From CAWBQO01 sp963790965 (lineage in GTDB: Bacteria; Bacteroidota; Rhodothermia; Rhodothermales; DASSAV01): DNA of 64,000 bases. The position numbers and the translations under genes were made by a program. The notes under the pieces were generated by a model that was given only the letters and a program-made list of their open reading frames with translations, did no database searches and was not told where the DNA came from. Positions 1 to 6,951 of this stretch are shown here, in pieces. The stretch lies in NCBI GenBank assembly GCA_963790965.1, contig CAWBQO010000001.1:310001-374000 (forward strand), written 5' to 3'. Each line of letters opens with the position of its first letter. Positions within the stretch are counted from its first letter, which is position 1.

Positions 1-1029
1 CGTGCGCCCGATGTTCTCGACCGCGCTATTGAAGCCGGTGAAGAGACGCCCCATTTCATCGTCCTTTTCGACGTTGAGGCGCACCGTAAGGTCGCCGGCG
101 GAAAACTCCTCCATCTTTTCGAGCATCGTGGAGACGCTCTGTGCCAGATAGAGACGCTCCTTTTCGGCCGCGGCCCCCTGCTCCTCCGCTTTCGCTGCAG
201 CCTTTTCAGCTTGCGCGGCATTGGTCTCGGCTTCGGCGATCAGGCTACGGATGTTTGCCACCATGGTGTTGAAGGCAGACGCCGTTCGGCCGATCTCGTC
301 CGTGGCCTTGAGCGAGACGCTTGCGTTCACGTCGCCCGCCGCGACCTTCGAGGCAGCCGCTTCGATCATGCCGATGGGCTTTGCGATGAAGTGCGACATA
401 GCGAATCCGAGCCCGATGGCCAGCGCGACAGCGAGCCCGACCAGCATGAGCATGGACCGAATAGCTTCTGCGGCCAGCGCCGTGTTACTCTCCGACTTGA
501 GGCCGGCGTGTTCCACTTTCAAGGCCACCATGCCGTCGATGGCCGCTTCCAGATCCTTCGCCGTGACAAGCGCTTCGCCACGCATGAGTCGGAGGGCATC
601 CTCGTTCTGACCCGCGAGTGAGAGTTCGAGCAGGCGCTCTTGGTCCGGGCGAAAGGCCTCGCGGGCGCTGGTGAAACGTTCGAACGCCGCTCTCATGTCC
701 TCAGATAAGATGCGCGTCTCGACAGAGGCGGAGAGGCGGTCTATGTCCGCCGTAAGTTCGTCTACCTTCTTCGCGTAGACTGCCATTTCGGAGGGTTCTT
801 CGGTAAGGATCACGTCGCGCAGATTGATGCGTACGCGCTGAAGCGCTTTGGAGAGGTCACCGAGTTCGCTGATCGGAACGGTCATGTCCTCGTACATCTC
901 TGTGTCGGCGCGTTCAATCTTGTGTATGTTGTTAATGCCGACATATCCGACGAAGGCAGCCACCACAGCGAGGGTGCAAAAGGCGGCCAAGAGCTTGGCC
1001 TTGAGGGATAGATTAAGGAGCCACTGCAT
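1..1029 (-). CDS. Methyl-accepting chemotaxis protein, N-terminal part (runs off the window)
   Basis: The first 343 residues of an inner-membrane chemoreceptor are visible; the gene continues past base 1. It starts at the ATG complementary to 1027-1029 (reads MQWLLNLSLKAK). A first membrane segment lies near residues 12-32, followed by a ~150-residue helical sensor region typical of 4HB_MCP domains, a second membrane segment near 190-210 (LVGLAVALAIGLGF), a HAMP domain, a coiled Ala/Glu/Lys-rich linker and the start of a second HAMP-like segment (FSAGDLTVRL). The cytoplasmic signalling hairpin that would contact CheA/CheW must lie outside the window. No chemotaxis partner genes are nearby. 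The ligand cannot be predicted. The family call is firm from the architecture, although the signature tip is not seen. Confidence 0.85.
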   Translation of the reverse strand, partial: MQWLLNLSLKAKLLAAFCTLAVVAAFVGYVGINNIHKIERADTEMYEDMTVPISELGDLSKALQRVRINLRDVILTEEPSEMAVYAKKVDELTADIDRLSASVETRILSEDMRAAFERFTSAREAFRPDQERLLELSLAGQNEDALRLMRGEALVTAKDLEAAIDGMVALKVEHAGLKSESNTALAAEAIRSMLMLVGLAVALAIGLGFAMSHFIAKPIGMIEAAASKVAAGDVNASVSLKATDEIGRTASAFNTMVANIRSLIAEAETNAAQAEKAAAKAEEQGAAAEKERLYLAQSVSTMLEKMEEFSAGDLTVRLNVEKDDEMGRLFTGFNSAVENIGRT

Positions 1030-1152
1030 TGAGAAGTGCTCTCGGGCTGCTGCCCGACATGTAAAAGGTTATGAACAGCGGGGGTGCGTTCACTGTGTTT
1101 CTGTTATCGTCGGGTAACACAAAGTACTTAAGGATTCTGAAGGGACTTTTTG

Positions 1153-1716
1153 ATACTTGTACAACCCGCCTCCGGCAGCACCAACGCCAAAGCCGCTGAG
1201 CGTCACACCGTCGCCCGCCGCCTTGGTCGGGATGACAAGTGGGGAGTTTGTGACTTCTTTTGGCCCTTTCAGCGAGTAACACAGCGAAGATCAGGGGCGC
1301 GTTCGATGCACGCCGGCGCTGAGGCTTTGTTGTCCTGCGTGTTTGAGGCAGATCATTCTTGGAAGTGCGGGCGTCGGTGGGGCGGTTCGCAAGGGTGGGC
1401 GGCGTTGGAGGCGGGGTGAGGATGTGCTGGTCTGAGCAGGTCCCTCCGCGCGGCGGCGGGGGGCGCGGGCGCACGACTGGTCAAACTGCCGCCGCCTTGG
1501 TCGGGATGACAGTGGGGCGGTTTGTGCCTGCTCATAGGGTTCGATGAGCGGATAACACGGCGAAGACCAGGGGCGCGGACGATGCACGCAGGCGCTGCGG
1601 CTTTGTTGTCTTGCCTGATTGAGGCCGACTGTTGTTTGAAGTGCGAGCGTCGGTGGTGCGGTTTGCGAAGGTGGGCGGCGTGGGAGGCACGGGGGCGGAG
1701 CGCGAGGGGCGGAGCG
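1153..1716 (-). repeat. Degenerate tandem repeat block between the chemoreceptor and gmd
   Basis: This non-coding stretch holds two diverged copies of a ~275-bp unit. Matching landmarks are TAACAC at 1277 and 1553, GATGCACGC at about 1308 and 1580, and CCGCCTTGGTCGGGATGAC near 1218 and 1492. The modules are the reverse complement of those in the arrays near 43 kb and 60-61 kb, so the same repeat family is present here in the opposite orientation and more decayed. The open frames crossing it have no recognisable product and are treated as chance. The rest of 1030-1153 probably holds the receptor promoter, but no convincing motif was picked out. Confidence 0.75.
1437..1510 (-). repeat. ~76-bp stem-loop element, minus-strand copy
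   Basis: On the minus strand this reads GTCATCCCGACCAAGGCGGC, a short loop, then CCGCCGCGCGGAGGGACC. The GGCGGCGG and CCGCCGCC arms can pair. Length and ends match the plus-strand copies at 43227, 43639, 59659, 59881, 60942 and 61337. Confidence 0.8.
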
Positions 1717-1727
1717 CTTTTATACGA

Positions 1728-1763
1728 CAGGGGCGCTCTCCCCTTGCGAGGAAAGCGCCCCTG
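1728..1763 (-). terminator. Hairpin just downstream of gmd
   Basis: A perfect 10-bp inverted repeat (CAGGGGCGCT at 1728-1737, AGCGCCCCTG at 1754-1763) lies 22 bases past the gmd stop, where a terminator for the fcl-gmd operon is expected. There is no clear T-run, so intrinsic termination is likely but not certain. Confidence 0.5.
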
Positions 1764-1785
1764 GAATCTACTTGAACAGCTTCGG

Positions 1786-2889
1786 TCAGACGGGCACGTT
1801 GTGGCTGTTCATGCGGATCTCTCGCCGGGCTTCTTCGAGATCGCTCTCCATCATGTGCGCGACGAGTTGATCGAGCGTCCTCGTGGGCGTCCAGCCGAGC
1901 TTCTCGCGGGCCTTGGAAGCGTCGCCGAGCAGGAGATCGACTTCCGTAGGGCGGTAATAACGCGGGTCGATCTGGACGACGACTTCGCCATTGTCCGTCC
2001 GGCGGCCCACCTCGTTCTCTTCGGCTCCTTCCCACGCAAGCTCGATGTCCGCCTCGCGGAACGCCTTGTTGCAGAAGTCGCGCACCGTGGTGGTGATGCC
2101 TGTGGCGAGGACGTAGTCCTCCGCCTCCGGCTGCTGGAGGATGCGCCACATGCCTTCGACGTAATCCTGCGCGTGGCCCCAGTCGCGCCGGGCGTCGAGG
2201 TTGCCGAGGAAAAGGCAGTCTTCGAGGCCGAGCGAGATGCGCGCCGCGGCGCGGGTGATCTTGCGGGTCACGAACGTCTCGCCGCGAAGCGGGCTTTCGT
2301 GGTTGAAAAGAATGCCGTTGCAGGCGTACATGCCGTAGGCTTCGCGGTAGTTCACCGTGATCCAGTATCCGTAGAGCTTCGCCACCCCGTACGGACTGCG
2401 CGGGTAGAACGGGGTTAACTCGGTCTGGGGCGTCTCGACTACTTTGCCGTAGAGTTCGCTCGTCGAGGCCTGATAGAACCGGACGCGGTCCTGCATCTTC
2501 AGAATGCGAATGGCTTCAAGCAGGCGCAGCGTTCCCAGGCCGTCGGCATTTGCGGTATACTCCGGCGTCTCGAAACTGACCTGCACGTGGCTCTGCGCGG
2601 CGAGGTTGTAGATCTCGTCCGGCTGCACTTCTTGAATGATGCGGATGAGGTTGGTCGAGTCGGTCATGTCTCCGTAATGGAGCACGAACCGGAGGTTGGC
2701 CTCGTGGATGTCCTGGTAGAGGTGGTCCACGCGCTGCGTATTGAACTGGCTGGCGCGGCGCTTGATGCCGTGGACTTCATACCCTTTTTTCAGCAGGAGT
2801 TCGGCCAGGTAGGCTCCGTCCTGTCCCGTGACGCCGGTAATCAGCGCGCGACGCATATCGCTCATCGTTGGTTTGTTTTGGTATGCCAT
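1786..2889 (-). CDS. gmd: GDP-mannose 4,6-dehydratase
   Basis: This cytosolic short-chain dehydrogenase/reductase converts GDP-D-mannose to GDP-4-keto-6-deoxy-D-mannose, the first step to GDP-L-fucose and related 6-deoxysugars. The 367-residue length is usual for the family. The N-terminal Rossmann glycine motif is seen (ITGVTGQDGAYLAELLL), as are the STSELYG stretch and the catalytic YxxxK in SPYGVAKLYG. NESPLRGETFVTRKIT-type binding residues are also present (here NHESPLRGETF). It lies 29 bases downstream of the GDP-fucose synthase gene on the same strand, so the two form an operon for consecutive steps. The Met at 2889 is used as the start; later Mets at residues 9 and 12 are possible because no strong ribosome-binding site marks either. 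Confidence 0.95.
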   Translation of the reverse strand: MAYQNKPTMSDMRRALITGVTGQDGAYLAELLLKKGYEVHGIKRRASQFNTQRVDHLYQDIHEANLRFVLHYGDMTDSTNLIRIIQEVQPDEIYNLAAQSHVQVSFETPEYTANADGLGTLRLLEAIRILKMQDRVRFYQASTSELYGKVVETPQTELTPFYPRSPYGVAKLYGYWITVNYREAYGMYACNGILFNHESPLRGETFVTRKITRAAARISLGLEDCLFLGNLDARRDWGHAQDYVEGMWRILQQPEAEDYVLATGITTTVRDFCNKAFREADIELAWEGAEENEVGRRTDNGEVVVQIDPRYYRPTEVDLLLGDASKAREKLGWTPTRTLDQLVAHMMESDLEEARREIRMNSHNVPV

Positions 2890-2918
2890 CGGGCCGCGAA
2901 TGGGCCGCGTGGCGGGTG

Positions 2919-3917
2919 TTACTGAACAGGGGTCGTTGGCTGCACCGAGCGTTCCGCCACGTGATTGGAGGCGGCATAGTCTTGATAGACGCGGGCCACG
3001 CCCTCGCGTAGCGAAGTGGGTGCCGTCCAGCCGAGTGCGCTCATGCGGCTCACGTCCATCAGCTTCCGCGGCGTGCCGTCCGGCTTGGACGGATCGAAGA
3101 CGATCTCGCCCTCGAACCCGGCAACTTCTTTAATGAGCCGCGCCAGATCGCCGATAGACAGGTCGGTGCCGACGCCGATGTTGAAGATGCCGTCGGGGGC
3201 CGCCTGCTGAACGCGCTCGCGCGGCTGCTGGAGTAGGAAAACGAGGCCGTCGGCGAGGTCGTCGCTGTGTATAAACTCCCGCAGCGGCTCTCCGGAACCC
3301 CAGACGGTTACTTGCTCCTCGCCGCTGAGCTTCGCTTCGTGAAACTTGCGAAGGAGCGCCGGGAGGACGTGGCTCGTCTTGAGGTCGAAATTGTCGCCGG
3401 GGCCGTAAACATTCGTCGGCATGGCGCTAAAGAAGTCAGCCTCGTACTGCGCCGAGTAGGCCTGGCAAAGCTTGATTCCCGCAATCTTGGCAATCGCGTA
3501 CCACTCGTTCGTTGGCTCGAGGGGGCCGGTTAGCAGATACTCCTCGCGGAGCGGCTGCGGGGCCAGCTTGGGGTAGATGCAGGACGAGCCGAGAAAGAGC
3601 AGCCGCTTGACGCCCGCTGCGAAGGAGGACAGGATGACGTTTAGCTCGATCGAGAGGTTCTGCGCGAGGAAGTCGACCGGGTAGGTCGCATTGGCCATGA
3701 TGCCCCCGACCTTCGCGGCCGCGAGCACGACAAAGTCCGGGCGTTCCTCCTGAAAAAAGCGGTCGGTGGCTGCCCCGTCTCGAAGGTCCAACTCTTCAAA
3801 CGAGCGCAGGACGAGGTTCGAGAAGCCCGCCGCCTTTAGTCGCCGGACGATGGCCGAGCCGACGAGACCGGTATGGCCGGCGACATAAACCTTTTCTGTA
3901 TGGGACGTTAGGTGCAT
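2919..3917 (-). CDS. fcl: GDP-L-fucose synthase (epimerase/reductase)
   Basis: The enzyme epimerises and reduces GDP-4-keto-6-deoxymannose to GDP-L-fucose with NADPH. The sequence shows the family start VYVAGHTGLVGSAIVRRL, the SSCIYP stretch and the YAIAKIAG active-site YxxxK, with a length of about 332 residues. An open frame extends to 3953, but the first 12 residues there are unlike the family, and Met at 3917 gives the standard beginning (MHLTSHTEKVYVAG). It is the first gene of the fcl-gmd pair. Its product would feed surface-glycan assembly, but no gene in the window is recognisable as a fucosyltransferase, so the sugar acceptor is unknown. Confidence 0.95.
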   Translation of the reverse strand: MHLTSHTEKVYVAGHTGLVGSAIVRRLKAAGFSNLVLRSFEELDLRDGAATDRFFQEERPDFVVLAAAKVGGIMANATYPVDFLAQNLSIELNVILSSFAAGVKRLLFLGSSCIYPKLAPQPLREEYLLTGPLEPTNEWYAIAKIAGIKLCQAYSAQYEADFFSAMPTNVYGPGDNFDLKTSHVLPALLRKFHEAKLSGEEQVTVWGSGEPLREFIHSDDLADGLVFLLQQPRERVQQAAPDGIFNIGVGTDLSIGDLARLIKEVAGFEGEIVFDPSKPDGTPRKLMDVSRMSALGWTAPTSLREGVARVYQDYAASNHVAERSVQPTTPVQ

Positions 3918-4210
3918 TTTGAAGCGTCGACATGAACGGTGTGGTGGCGGCAAGCGTACGCCGGTCCGGCGGAGAAGATGCCTCGCGGATCGTCCCGGAA
4001 GCTACGGTTTGTACGCGTTTCGGCTATGCACCTTCGGCGCTACGGGATGTCGCCTTAAGCGCCGGTCGAGGATGAACGAACAGGCTCGGCACGGCCGTAA
4101 CGCTCCTGAAAATGGTTCGAGAGAAGCGGACTGTTCCTGAACGCGGCCGAGACAGGCCGGGTTAAAGTATCGATCGCAAAAACGCTAAACAACCATTGGA
4201 GGCCTTGGTC

Positions 4211-4702
4211 ATGACGCTCGAAACACTTCAGGATCTATATGTCGACGAATTGCAGGACGTGTACGATGCCGAGCACCAGTTGCTCGACGCCCTCGAAAAA
4301 TTGCAGAAATCCGCTTCCCACAAGGAGCTGAAAGCTGGTTTCAAGGAGCACCATCAGCAGACGCAGGAGCACGTCAGGAGGCTGGAGCAGGTTTTCAAGA
4401 ACCTCGACAAGCCCGCCAAACGCAAAACCTGCAAGGCGATGAAGGGCATCGTCAAGGAGGGGCAGGACATGATCGAAGAGGACGCAGACAAGGACGTCAA
4501 GGATGCCGGGCTGATCGCGGCCGCCCAGCGCGCCGAGCATTACGAGATGGCCGCTTACGGTACGCTCGTAGCTTACGCCAAGCAGCTCAACCGGCGCGAC
4601 GACGCCAAGCTCCTGAACGAAACGCTCAAGGAGGAGAAGGAAACCGATAAGAAGCTGACGGAAATGGCCTTGAGCGTCATCAACACTGACGCGGCGGCGT
4701 AG
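4211..4702 (+). CDS. Ferritin-like DUF892 (YciE/YciF family) protein
   Basis: This is a small, charged, all-helical protein of about 163 residues beginning MTLETLQDLYVDELQDVYDA. The spacing of acidic and His residues (DELQDVYDAEHQ near the N-terminus, EHHQQTQEH, and AQRAEHYEMAAY later) is that of the ferritin-like four-helix bundle of the YciE/YciF group, which is linked to stress and possibly di-metal binding. A GGAGG at 4198-4202, eight bases before the ATG at 4211, decides the start over an upstream TTG at 4196. The gene stands alone and is divergent from fcl. Stress induction is known for relatives but nothing in the sequence proves it here. Confidence 0.88.
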   Translation: MTLETLQDLYVDELQDVYDAEHQLLDALEKLQKSASHKELKAGFKEHHQQTQEHVRRLEQVFKNLDKPAKRKTCKAMKGIVKEGQDMIEEDADKDVKDAGLIAAAQRAEHYEMAAYGTLVAYAKQLNRRDDAKLLNETLKEEKETDKKLTEMALSVINTDAAA

Positions 4703-4834
4703 CGCCGGCAAGCTTCCCTTCGCGCCGGAGGGAGGAGATGGTATGAGGAGAAGGAACTCCGGCCGAACTGCGGAACGGCCTCGGGCTTCGAGAAGAGGCT
4801 CGGGGCGTTCTGCGTTTCAGGGGTGCGGTAAATA

Positions 4835-4881
4835 GACAGGGCGGCCAGGGCGTCAATAACGATGCCCGGCCGCCCCCTGTC
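4835..4881. terminator. Shared hairpin between convergent genes
   Basis: A long imperfect hairpin: GACAGGGCGGCC at 4835-4846 pairs with GGCCGCCC-CC-TGTC at 4868-4881, and an inner GGGC/GCCC pair closes the loop. It lies between the ferritin-like gene (+) and the GlsB gene (-) and could terminate both. Confidence 0.6.
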
Positions 4882-4899
4882 CGTTAAACCCGAGCGGTG

Positions 4900-5160
4900 T
4901 TAAACCGTCCTTCTGCCTGCTACCATTCGGTAGATCCAGAGGAGGAGGATTGCGCCCACGATGGCGGTGATGAAGCTCGTAAGGTTGAAGCCGCTCACAC
5001 CGCCGACGCCAAAGAGCGAGCCGATCCAGCCGCCCAGAAGCGCGCCCACAATGCCGATAACGATCGTGATGATGATGCCACCCGGGTCGTTACCAGGCAT
5101 GACGAACTTGGCGACCGCGCCGGCGATCAGGCCAAAAAGGATCCATGCGAGAATGCCCAT
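4900..5160 (-). CDS. GlsB/YeaQ/YmgE family small stress membrane protein
   Basis: An 86-residue inner-membrane protein of the transglycosylase-associated family. It opens MGILAWILFGLIAGAVAK and has three hydrophobic segments separated by glycine-rich turns (PGNDPGG, GALLGGWIG, FGVGGVSGFN). The GxxxG-dense pattern and the length are diagnostic of the family. Relatives are general-stress proteins of unknown molecular function. The gene stands alone and is convergent with the ferritin-like gene, another stress-type protein. The start at 5160 is the only Met giving the family N-terminus. Confidence 0.92.
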   Translation of the reverse strand: MGILAWILFGLIAGAVAKFVMPGNDPGGIIITIVIGIVGALLGGWIGSLFGVGGVSGFNLTSFITAIVGAILLLWIYRMVAGRRTV

Positions 5161-5485
5161 AGCGTAATAGGGTCAAATTTAGTGGGATGAAAATGTCCGA
5201 CAGCCCATTTTACTTCATATCTAAATTTCTTCCTCTATTCGAGCAGTTATTCTCCCCGCCTATTACAACACATTCACGGGGCGGCCGATTCTGAGGGAAG
5301 TCCGTTCGCAGAAAGAGGAAGCGCGGTGCCGGCCTGATTTGCGTTCGGGCGCATACGGTTCTCCGCCATGCGCGGTGCGTCCCGTTACTTTCTTGCATAA
5401 GCGGAAGCTAAAGCGCCCCACCTCCCGCTTTTACTCCTTTGACCTTGCAGCATGAACTACTGAGCGACCTCGTGGGCGCTTTCCT
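5161..5485. other. Intergenic region, divergent promoters
   Basis: These 325 bases separate the divergent GlsB and APC permease genes. The part next to the GlsB start is AT-richer than its surroundings (5170-5260), as expected for a promoter. No RNA gene, riboswitch or repeat was recognised. Confidence 0.4.
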
Positions 5486-6763
5486 ATGTCGCAAAACGAC
5501 TCGGCAAAACTTGGCTTCAATTCAACCTGGTCGATGGCGGTTGGAGGGATGGTTGGCGGAGGCATCTTTTCCACGCTCGGGGTCGTGATCGGGATTGCCG
5601 GCAGATGGGCATGGCTGAGCTTCACCGCTGCCGGGCTAATTGCCTTCTGCGCCGGATACAGCTATGTTAAGCTGGCCGATCACTACGGGGAAGGAGGTGG
5701 TGCATTCACGTTCCTCCGCGAGATTCACCGCAACGGATTTGCCGGCAGTCTCTCCTGGGTTCTGATCGTCGGGTATGTCCTGACGAACGCGGTCTACGCC
5801 TCGACCTTCGGGGAGTATCTCGGGCATATGGTCGGACTCGGGCCGTGGTTTCCCCGCGCATCGGCTCTGGCGATCATGACGCTCTTTATTGCCCTCAACC
5901 TACGGGGCGTTGGGAAAGCGGGAGGGGTCGAGGTCATTCTGGTCTGGTTCAAGCTGATGGTACTCGTGGGCCTCGCAGGCTGGGGCTTTGCTCGCTGGAG
6001 CACCCCGATGCTCGGCCAGGGCGTCCCGAATACAGGCATAACGGCCGGATTTTTCGGCGCGGCTTCCGTTTTCATGGCGTATGAAGGATTTCAGCTTCTC
6101 ACGTACGACTACGACGATATTGCCCATCCGAAGAAGACGCTGCCGCGTGCGGTGCTTTCGGCCATAGTGGTGGTGATCGCCGTGTACGTAGTGGTTGCGC
6201 TTGGCGTCGCGATGCTCGTCGGTGCGGGCGCGGTTGTCGAGAACCAGGAAGTGGCCCTTGCCATTGCGGGCAAGGAAGCGCTCGGCACATTGGGCCTCAT
6301 TCTCGTTACCATTGCAGCTGCCTTCTCGACCGGCTCCGCCATTAACTCAACCCTGTTTGCAACCGCGCGCCTGTCGCACACCGTGGCAAAGGACGGCGAG
6401 TTACCGGCGGCGCTCGAACACGAGAACGGAGCGGGTGTGCCGGACCGGGCAGTGCTTGCCCTCGGCATCGCCGCGGCGCTGCTGGCCGTCGTGGGAACGC
6501 TCACGACGCTCGTGGAGGCGGCAAGCCTCGCTTTCCTGTTCACCTTCAGCGTCGTGAGCGGGCTTGCCTTTCATGAACGCGCCGGCTTTCGTGTCATTAC
6601 CGCCGCTGGCGCGGTGGCGGGAAGCGCAGCCACCCTTGCGCTCATCATACGGCTTGTTCAGACCGACCTTGTCGCGCTCGGCGCGCTTGCCGGGCTGGTG
6701 CTACTGTCGGTTTTCGCGCGCCCGCTGATCCTGCGCAAGCTCCGCAGCGCGCACCACGAATAG
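5486..6763 (+). CDS. APC-superfamily amino acid permease
   Basis: A 425-residue integral membrane transporter with about 12 predicted helices. The first helix carries the unwound glycine motif of APC carriers (VGGMVGGGIFSTLG), which binds the carboxylate of amino acid substrates, and the GAAS/FMAYEGFQLLTYDYDD stretch in helix 6 is also typical. A loop holding HPKKTLPRA follows, as in many APC proteins. The length is slightly shorter than the 450-500 residue average. The transported amino acid or polyamine cannot be told. It is a single gene, with 188 non-coding bases before mprF. Confidence 0.88.
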   Translation: MSQNDSAKLGFNSTWSMAVGGMVGGGIFSTLGVVIGIAGRWAWLSFTAAGLIAFCAGYSYVKLADHYGEGGGAFTFLREIHRNGFAGSLSWVLIVGYVLTNAVYASTFGEYLGHMVGLGPWFPRASALAIMTLFIALNLRGVGKAGGVEVILVWFKLMVLVGLAGWGFARWSTPMLGQGVPNTGITAGFFGAASVFMAYEGFQLLTYDYDDIAHPKKTLPRAVLSAIVVVIAVYVVVALGVAMLVGAGAVVENQEVALAIAGKEALGTLGLILVTIAAAFSTGSAINSTLFATARLSHTVAKDGELPAALEHENGAGVPDRAVLALGIAAALLAVVGTLTTLVEAASLAFLFTFSVVSGLAFHERAGFRVITAAGAVAGSAATLALIIRLVQTDLVALGALAGLVLLSVFARPLILRKLRSAHHE

Positions 6764-6951
6764 CACGCCTCGGCGGTGTACTGGGGCGGAATAGAGGTGC
6801 GCTGGGCCTTGTTAAAACAGCCTCCCGCGCCTGCCGGCACCCACCTCGCCGCATATCCATTCTGTTCGGCGATCCGGCGATCACCCTTCGCAACTCCGTT
6901 GTGGATGCGTCGTAGTGACGCTTCGGCCTGCCCCATTGCTTCGCCCGCTCT

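Noticed and set aside
4743..4835. 30-codon Arg-rich open frame after the ferritin-like gene, with GGAGGAG before its ATG
   Set aside because: Good ribosome-binding site but extreme Arg/Ser composition and overlap with the hairpin at 4835; probably chance in GC-rich DNA.
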